The notes under the pieces are model-generated. The model did no database searches and was not told where the DNA came from. It saw only the letters and a program-made list of their open reading frames with translations. A stretch of 64,000 bases of DNA, taken from assembly GCF_022410465.1 (NCBI RefSeq), contig NZ_JAJSON010000020.1:124001-188000 (forward strand). The letters are read 5' to 3'. This stretch comes from Christiangramia crocea. Its GTDB lineage: Bacteria > Bacteroidota > Bacteroidia > Flavobacteriales > Flavobacteriaceae. Of the stretch, positions 60,001 through 64,000 are shown piece by piece (position 1 is the stretch's first letter; each line of letters starts with the position of its first letter). Made by a program: the position numbers and the translations under genes.

Positions 60001-60271
60001 AACCTCCGCTCTCTCTCGCTACTGAAGTCACCCGATCTATTCCTTCAAGCCCCTTCAGGTTATCCTCTATTTTAAGGATTATCCCTTCTTCTATTTCTTC
60101 AGGCGCTGAACCAGGATAGGCAATGCTGATATTGATGATTCTGGATTCCTGTAAAGGGAAAAATGAAGATTTCATATTCATCACCCCTATGACCCCAAAG
60201 ATCACAAAGGCAATGATCACGACATTTACCGCGACCCCGAACTTTATAAAGTAATTGATAAGATTTCTCAA
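57068..60271 (-). CDS. RND multidrug/organic efflux pump, HAE1 family
   Basis: A 12-helix inner membrane transporter of the AcrB/HAE1 type with two large periplasmic loops. Helix 4 carries the proton-relay pair in LVDDGIVISENIYQH and the second half has ALGIIALVGIMVNDGLVLIG. The start is TTG at 60271, overlapping the MFP stop (TTGA), because helix 1 must be included. It works with the MFP upstream and the TolC protein downstream. The substrate is not known. Confidence 0.94.
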   Translation of the reverse strand: MRNLINYFIKFGVAVNVVIIAFVIFGVIGVMNMKSSFFPLQESRIINISIAYPGSAPEEIEEGIILKIEDNLKGLEGIDRVTSVARESGGSITVEIERGENIDAMLTEVKNAVDRVPTFPGGMEPLVVSKQEFVRETISFAVSGENVPLATLKRISQQIENDLRLLDGVSQIEISGFPQEEIEIAVSQNDLLAYNLTFEQVAQAVRNSNILSTGGTIKTDAEDYLIRANNRAYYADALNDIVLKSNPAGEIVKLGDVAMVRDQFSETPNALYFNGNVAVNVSISNTNSEDLLSTAEKINEYIEEFNQKNSNVQLNVVSDASITLGQRTQLLVENGFVGILLVLFFLSLFLNLRLAFWVAFGLPVAFLGMFIFAGSLGVTINVLSLFGMIIVIGILVDDGIVISENIYQHSEMGKSPIKAALDGTMEVVPPILSAIITTVLAFATFLFLDSRIGEFFGEVSTVVILTLVISLVEALIILPAHIAHSKALRKREENGSPKKGLARFFQHMRKINALGDRVMVFMRDRIYSPVLRFILTQQVMAFAILAAVLILTIGAIGGNWIRVTLFPSIASDRVSIDLLMPEGVNPERTDSIITMVEAAAWRVNEEYTEKQTGNKQVVENIIKRVGPGNNKASLQVNLLPGEERDFGSPEITNAIRDEVGPVYGVESLTFGSGGNFGGSPISVSLLGNNMAELEAAKEELKQNLENNSLLKDVTDNDPKGIKEINVQLKDNAYALGLDLGEVMRQIRNGFFGAQAQRFQRGQDEIRVWVRYNRENRSSINDLDDFRIVTPTGQRVPFDEIANYEIVRGTESISHLDGMREIRVSADMEDPNGSSTEILEDMRANVIPPLLEKYPSITVSYEGQNREASKLSSSAAKVIPIILFLIYATIAFTFRSYSQPFLLMIMIPFSIIGVAWGHWLHDFPINVLSALGIIALVGIMVNDGLVLIGKYNSFLREGMDFKKALYEAGRSRFRAIFLTSLTTIAGLAPLLLEKSRQAQFLKPMAISISYGIAVATILTLLLLPLLLSISNSIKVGGYWLRTGEKPAKEEMERAIKEKKESASHESIT

Positions 60272-61410
60272 GATTGTTCCTTTTTAAGAAGGTCTTTCTG
60301 ACCTTCAACCTTCACCAGCATTCCAGAATATGCTCCCGGCACATTTGCCGAAAGTATTCTTGTTCCATCTTCAAGACCCTTTATTACTACCGTATTGTTA
60401 GTGAAATACACCGGGTTCACATCTACCAGGTTAAGTGTACTGTCCTGAACCACAAAAACCCGGGATCTTTCTACCAGCAACTCCCTTGGGATCTCTATGG
60501 CGTTTTCTTCATCTTTGGCATCCAGTTTCGCCTCCAGATACATTCCTTCACTCAACTCAGGATTTTCTACACGAATGAACACCCGGATACTTTGAGTTTC
60601 CGGATTCACTTTTCCGTTGATCCTGCTTACAGTCCCTTCATAGGTTTCAGTGCCTTCCAGGTTTGCAAGTTCCACTTTCTTTCCTATTTCAAGAACATCA
60701 CTGAATTTTTTTGCGATAGAAACCTCCAGCTCATAAACACTGGGATCTATATATTCTCCCAGTTTCTGTCCCGGTCTTATAAGAGTTCCCCTATTCACCA
60801 GGGCTTCAGTAAGTATACCATCATAGGGTGCAATTATACTATATTTTGAAAGTCGCTCTTCCAGATTTTTCACATTGTAGTATGCTGAAATTATTCCGCG
60901 GCCAGTAATGAAATACTGTTCCTGCTCCGTATCTGTCTCAGGAAGTGCAGGAACCGGTTTTGAGATATCAAAATTATTGAGATACTTCTCCCATTTCTGA
61001 AATGCATCAGGATAATCCAGTCTTAGATCTGGCATTAGAGAGGTTATATTATTATAAAGATCACTCTTCGCCGCCTGCACACTGGCGCGGTATTCTTCTG
61101 AATCTATACTCAGCAACACCTGGCCTTTGCGATATTCTTGCCCCGGACGGAAATCCTTACTGCTATATCTAAAAATGCCCTGTACTTCTGAATATAGTTC
61201 CATTCTGTGAAGGGCCGTAATATTCCCATTTGCGGGAACTACAATAGGTACGGTCCGATTCCTTACCGTATCTATAAATACACTCTTCACAGTTTTCGTG
61301 ACGGGAGGTTTCTCCTTCACGTTACTGTCTATAATAAGTTTTGCGCCAAAAATGGCAACAATAATGAGCACAATGCCCAAAGCAGATAGAATGATCTTGC
61401 GTTTATCCAT
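60268..61410 (-). CDS. Membrane fusion protein (HlyD/AcrA family) of RND pump
   Basis: An N-terminal membrane anchor (about 8-26), a biotinyl/lipoyl-like segment with IIAPYDGILTEALVNRGTLIRPGQ-type (short quote: APYDGILTEALV), an alpha-hairpin and a beta-barrel domain form the periplasmic adaptor. The length of 380 is typical. It is first in the MFP-RND-TolC operon and overlaps the RND gene by 4 nt. Confidence 0.93.
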   Translation of the reverse strand: MDKRKIILSALGIVLIIVAIFGAKLIIDSNVKEKPPVTKTVKSVFIDTVRNRTVPIVVPANGNITALHRMELYSEVQGIFRYSSKDFRPGQEYRKGQVLLSIDSEEYRASVQAAKSDLYNNITSLMPDLRLDYPDAFQKWEKYLNNFDISKPVPALPETDTEQEQYFITGRGIISAYYNVKNLEERLSKYSIIAPYDGILTEALVNRGTLIRPGQKLGEYIDPSVYELEVSIAKKFSDVLEIGKKVELANLEGTETYEGTVSRINGKVNPETQSIRVFIRVENPELSEGMYLEAKLDAKDEENAIEIPRELLVERSRVFVVQDSTLNLVDVNPVYFTNNTVVIKGLEDGTRILSANVPGAYSGMLVKVEGQKDLLKKEQS

Positions 61411-61473
61411 AATATCTATTAAGACTGAAATTTGTCCATATGGTTTAATTGTAAATTGAAATTCGATACATTT

Positions 61474-63390
61474 TTAACTCAATCCCTCCAGATCGAGCTG
61501 GAGTTCCTCCCACTCTTCCATGAGTTTCTCAAGTTTCTTTTTGGAAGCATTATAGTTATTGAGAAAATCGGGTTTAGTTACCGTATTCTCATAATTCTCT
61601 GCCAACTGTTTGTCTTTCGCCTTCAAATCTTTTTCGAGCTTTGTTATTTTGGCTTCCGTTTTACTCAGTCGGTTTTTTAATTTTTTTATTTCTTTTTGAT
61701 CGGAAAAAGATCTTTTCTCGGCACTCTCATTTCGTGGCTTTGACGCTTTTACTTTCTCGCTCTTTTCCACTGCCCTCATATCCTGAAGTTTTCTCTGCTC
61801 CAGGTAATAATCTATATCGCCAAGATACTCTTTGATCTTATGATTCCTGAACTCATAGATCCTGCTTGTTAGATTCTGAAGAAAGTCCCGGTCGTGAGAA
61901 ACGAGGATCAGGGTGCCTTCAAAATTCTTTAAAGCTTCCTTTAAGACGTTCTTTGATTTGATGTCTAAATGATTCGTGGGCTCATCCATTACCAGCACAT
62001 TGAAGGGTTCCAGTAACATCTTGCATAATGCAAGTCTGTTCCTTTCACCTCCAGATAACACCTTCACTTTCTTTTCCACTTCATCTCCGCGGAAAAGGAA
62101 AGCTCCCAGCATATCCCTAACCTTTGTCCTGTTTCTTTCGTTCGCTGCATCTTCCATAGTTTCCAGTACGGTTTTCTTACCATCAAGATACTCAGCCTGA
62201 TTTTGTGCGAAATATCCCAGCTGAACATTATGTCCAAGTTTCAATTTTCCCTGATGCTGAATTTCTCCAATGATGATCTTAGCCAGCGTGGTTTTCCCCT
62301 GCCCGTTCTGACCTACAAAAGCGATTTTGCTTTGCCTTTCGATCAGGAAGTTTACATCCCTGAGCACCTTCTTATCTCCATACGATTTTTCCAGGTGCTC
62401 CGCCTCAATCACCACCTTTCCCGGATTTAGGGATACAGGAAAGTTGACCGCCATCACCGCATTATCATCTTCATCCACCTCAATACGATCTATCTTCTCA
62501 AGTTTTTTAATGAGGGACTGAGCCATCGAAGCCTTGCTGGCCTTAGCGCGGAACTTATCTATAAGTTTCTCTGTGTTCTCGATCTCCTTTTGCTGATTTT
62601 TCTGTGCTGCCAACTGTTGGTCACGCAGTTCCTTTCTGAATTCAATAAATTCAGAATAAGGTTTACGGTAATCGTAGATACTTCCCAGGGAGATCTCTAT
62701 ACTGCGATTGGTAACATTATTGAGAAACATCTTATCATGCGATACCAGCATCACCGAACCGGGATAATTGTTAAGAAAACCTTCAAGCCAGATGATACTT
62801 TCAATATCAAGGTGATTAGTAGGCTCATCCAGCAGCAGAATATCATTGTTCTGGAGCAGTAATTTAGCAAGCTCTATCCTCATTCTCCATCCGCCGGAAA
62901 AGGTGTCTGTAGGCTTATCAAAATCTTCCCGTTCAAAACCAAGACCCTGAAGAACTTTTTCAGTCTCTCCCTCATAATTATAGCCGCCAATGATCTCATA
63001 CTGATGAGTGATCTCACTAAGATCCTGAATCAACTGGTTATAAGATTCGCTTTCATAATCTGTACGGGTCGCCAGTTGCTCATTGATATGAGCCATCTTT
63101 TCTTCCAGCACCTTGATCTCTTCAAAGGCCTGGTGAGCTTCATCCACTACGGTCCTTCCTCTTTCAAAATCCAGATCTTGCTTTAAAAAGCCTATTTTAA
63201 GCTCTTTATCCTTGGCGATCTGTCCCGAATCATATTCCTGTTCCCCGGAAATAATCTTAAGTAAGGTGGATTTTCCGGCACCATTTTTTCCGATCAATCC
63301 CACTCTGTCCCCGGCTCCCAACCTAAAACTGATCTCATGGAAAAGATATTCTCCACCGAATGAAACTGAAAGATTATGAATATTAAGCAT
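61474..63390 (-). CDS. ABC-F family ATPase (Uup/YheS-like)
   Basis: A soluble protein with two ABC domains in tandem and no membrane helix: Walker A GKNGAGKSTL and GQNGQGKTTL, signatures FSGGWRMRIELAKLL and LSGGERNRLALCKML, each followed by LLDEPTNHLD or VMDEPTNHLD. The linker between the domains and the C-terminal coiled coil (about 560-638) are those of ribosome-associated ABC-F proteins. Function is translation-linked; antibiotic resistance cannot be claimed. Confidence 0.95.
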   Translation of the reverse strand: MLNIHNLSVSFGGEYLFHEISFRLGAGDRVGLIGKNGAGKSTLLKIISGEQEYDSGQIAKDKELKIGFLKQDLDFERGRTVVDEAHQAFEEIKVLEEKMAHINEQLATRTDYESESYNQLIQDLSEITHQYEIIGGYNYEGETEKVLQGLGFEREDFDKPTDTFSGGWRMRIELAKLLLQNNDILLLDEPTNHLDIESIIWLEGFLNNYPGSVMLVSHDKMFLNNVTNRSIEISLGSIYDYRKPYSEFIEFRKELRDQQLAAQKNQQKEIENTEKLIDKFRAKASKASMAQSLIKKLEKIDRIEVDEDDNAVMAVNFPVSLNPGKVVIEAEHLEKSYGDKKVLRDVNFLIERQSKIAFVGQNGQGKTTLAKIIIGEIQHQGKLKLGHNVQLGYFAQNQAEYLDGKKTVLETMEDAANERNRTKVRDMLGAFLFRGDEVEKKVKVLSGGERNRLALCKMLLEPFNVLVMDEPTNHLDIKSKNVLKEALKNFEGTLILVSHDRDFLQNLTSRIYEFRNHKIKEYLGDIDYYLEQRKLQDMRAVEKSEKVKASKPRNESAEKRSFSDQKEIKKLKNRLSKTEAKITKLEKDLKAKDKQLAENYENTVTKPDFLNNYNASKKKLEKLMEEWEELQLDLEGLS

Positions 63391-63455
63391 CTGTAACTTA
63401 TATAACTTTATAATTCCTGCAAAGATGCTTAAATTTGCTATGCAAAAAAAATTAG

Positions 63456-63842
63456 ATGAGCCTTCTTAAAGGAACCAAAATTTACAGCATTCTTACCGGC
63501 ACCTGTCCCGTCTGTCACGAAGAAAGTATGTATATAGAATCAAACCCATACAAACTCAACCGGGTATATAAAATGCATGAACGCTGCTCGAACTGCGGCA
63601 CTAAATATAAGATTGAACCTTCCTTTTTTTATGGGGCTATGTATGTAAGCTATGCTGTGGGAATAGCATTTGCAGTGGCCGCTTTCGTGATCTCATATGT
63701 ATTCCTTGGCGCCAGTCTTATGGGTGCTTTTTTGTCCATTGTTGGCACTTTAATAGTGTTCATGCCGGTGATCATGCGTTTATCTAGAAATATCTGGATC
63801 AACATTTTTTTTAAATACAATAAAAACTCGGGAAAGAATTAA
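63456..63842 (+). CDS. DUF983 membrane protein
   Basis: A 128-residue protein with a zinc-finger-like N-terminal pair of Cys motifs (CPVCHEE and CSNCGTKY) and two or three membrane helices (about 60-105). The DUF983 family has been linked to cytochrome oxidase assembly loci in other bacteria, but its role is unproven. Its stop codon overlaps the stop of the next gene by 4 nt. Confidence 0.9.
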   Translation: MSLLKGTKIYSILTGTCPVCHEESMYIESNPYKLNRVYKMHERCSNCGTKYKIEPSFFYGAMYVSYAVGIAFAVAAFVISYVFLGASLMGAFLSIVGTLIVFMPVIMRLSRNIWINIFFKYNKNSGKN

Positions 63843-64000
63843 TTCTTAGAATAATATTTTTGGGTAAACCGCTGAAGGTCGATTTCCAAATCCAGGGGCT
63901 TGCCATTTTCTATGTTTTCGATAAGCTCTACAGCCATATTAGGAGCTATAAGTACTCCCCGGCTTCCAAAGCCATTACAGCAATAAAGATTGGATATTTC
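63839..64000 (-). CDS. FAD-dependent oxidoreductase, C-terminal fragment
   Basis: Only the last 53 residues are in the window; the frame is open to the right edge. NLYCCNGFGSRGVLIAP is the C-terminal FAD-binding signature of DAO-type oxidoreductases such as the MnmC C-terminal domain and related enzymes, and the end reads QRFTQKYYSKN. The exact enzyme cannot be decided from this piece. It converges on the DUF983 gene with overlapping stops. Confidence 0.8.
   Translation of the reverse strand, partial: EISNLYCCNGFGSRGVLIAPNMAVELIENIENGKPLDLEIDLQRFTQKYYSKN

Noticed and set aside
61474-63390. ABC-F protein as antibiotic resistance factor
   Set aside because: The sequence alone does not separate resistance ABC-F proteins from housekeeping ones of the Uup/YheS type.

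Overview
The window looks like chromosome of a marine-type flavobacterium (Bacteroidota, Flavobacteriaceae; a Gramella/Christiangramia-like relative is my guess, not a measured placement). The evidence is a SusC/SusD pair, a hybrid two-component-like regulator with a propeller sensor, a fused CcoN-CcoO oxidase subunit, clade II nitrous oxide reductase genes, almost no Shine-Dalgarno sequences, and promoters of the Bacteroidota TAnnTTTG type. I see no transposase, phage gene, CRISPR array or rRNA. The only tRNA is an initiator tRNA-Met.

Layout. (1) 1-6.4 kb: the 3' part of a GH31 alpha-glucosidase, a convergent 1285-residue propeller/AraC regulator whose phosphorelay residues are missing, and an unknown exported protein. 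(2) 6.5-16.4 kb: a complete cbb3 oxidase locus on the minus strand in two units, usp-ccoI and ccoS-ccoNO-ccoQ-ccoP-ccoG-ccoH-TauE-like. (3) 16.4-22.9 kb: a PAS kinase with a receiver-Crp fusion protein, then hpf-usp, a membrane protein and deoC-deoD. (4) 23.1-30.8 kb: the nitrous oxide reductase operon (cytochrome c lipoprotein, fasciclin lipoprotein, nosZ, membrane protein, nosL, nosD, nosF, nosY) and a thioredoxin-like gene. (5) 30.8-34.8 kb: a nitric-oxide-type module of a heme-copper-oxidase-like membrane protein, an Rrf2 regulator, the Fe-S repair protein RIC and hemN. (6) 35-39.7 kb: an exported AhpD-like protein, pckA and a membrane protein. (7) 39.9-50.1 kb: a SusCD locus with an SGNH hydrolase, a DASS carboxylate transporter, a repeat lipoprotein and an alpha/beta-hydrolase lipoprotein, but no glycoside hydrolase. 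(8) 50.4-64 kb: small hypotheticals, a metallopeptidase, a large lipoprotein, tRNA-fMet, a TolC/RND/MFP efflux operon, an ABC-F protein, a DUF983 protein and the end of a FAD oxidoreductase.

The main new observation is regulatory. Six promoters (usp-ccoI, ccoS-ccoNOQP, hpf-usp, the nos operon, the thioredoxin-like gene and hemN) carry a TGA-N6-TCA palindrome, and in every one the operator begins exactly 35 nt upstream of a TAnnTTTG-like -7 element. A seventh, weaker copy faces deoC. This is the geometry of Crp/Fnr class II activation (operator near -41.5) with the operator in place of the -33 element. It links microaerobic respiration, N2O respiration, anaerobic heme synthesis and ribosome hibernation into one predicted regulon. 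The obvious candidate regulator is encoded in the middle of it: a receiver domain fused to a Crp-type domain (16434-17480) next to a FixL-like PAS kinase. That would be a FixL-FixJ-FixK cascade reduced to two proteins.
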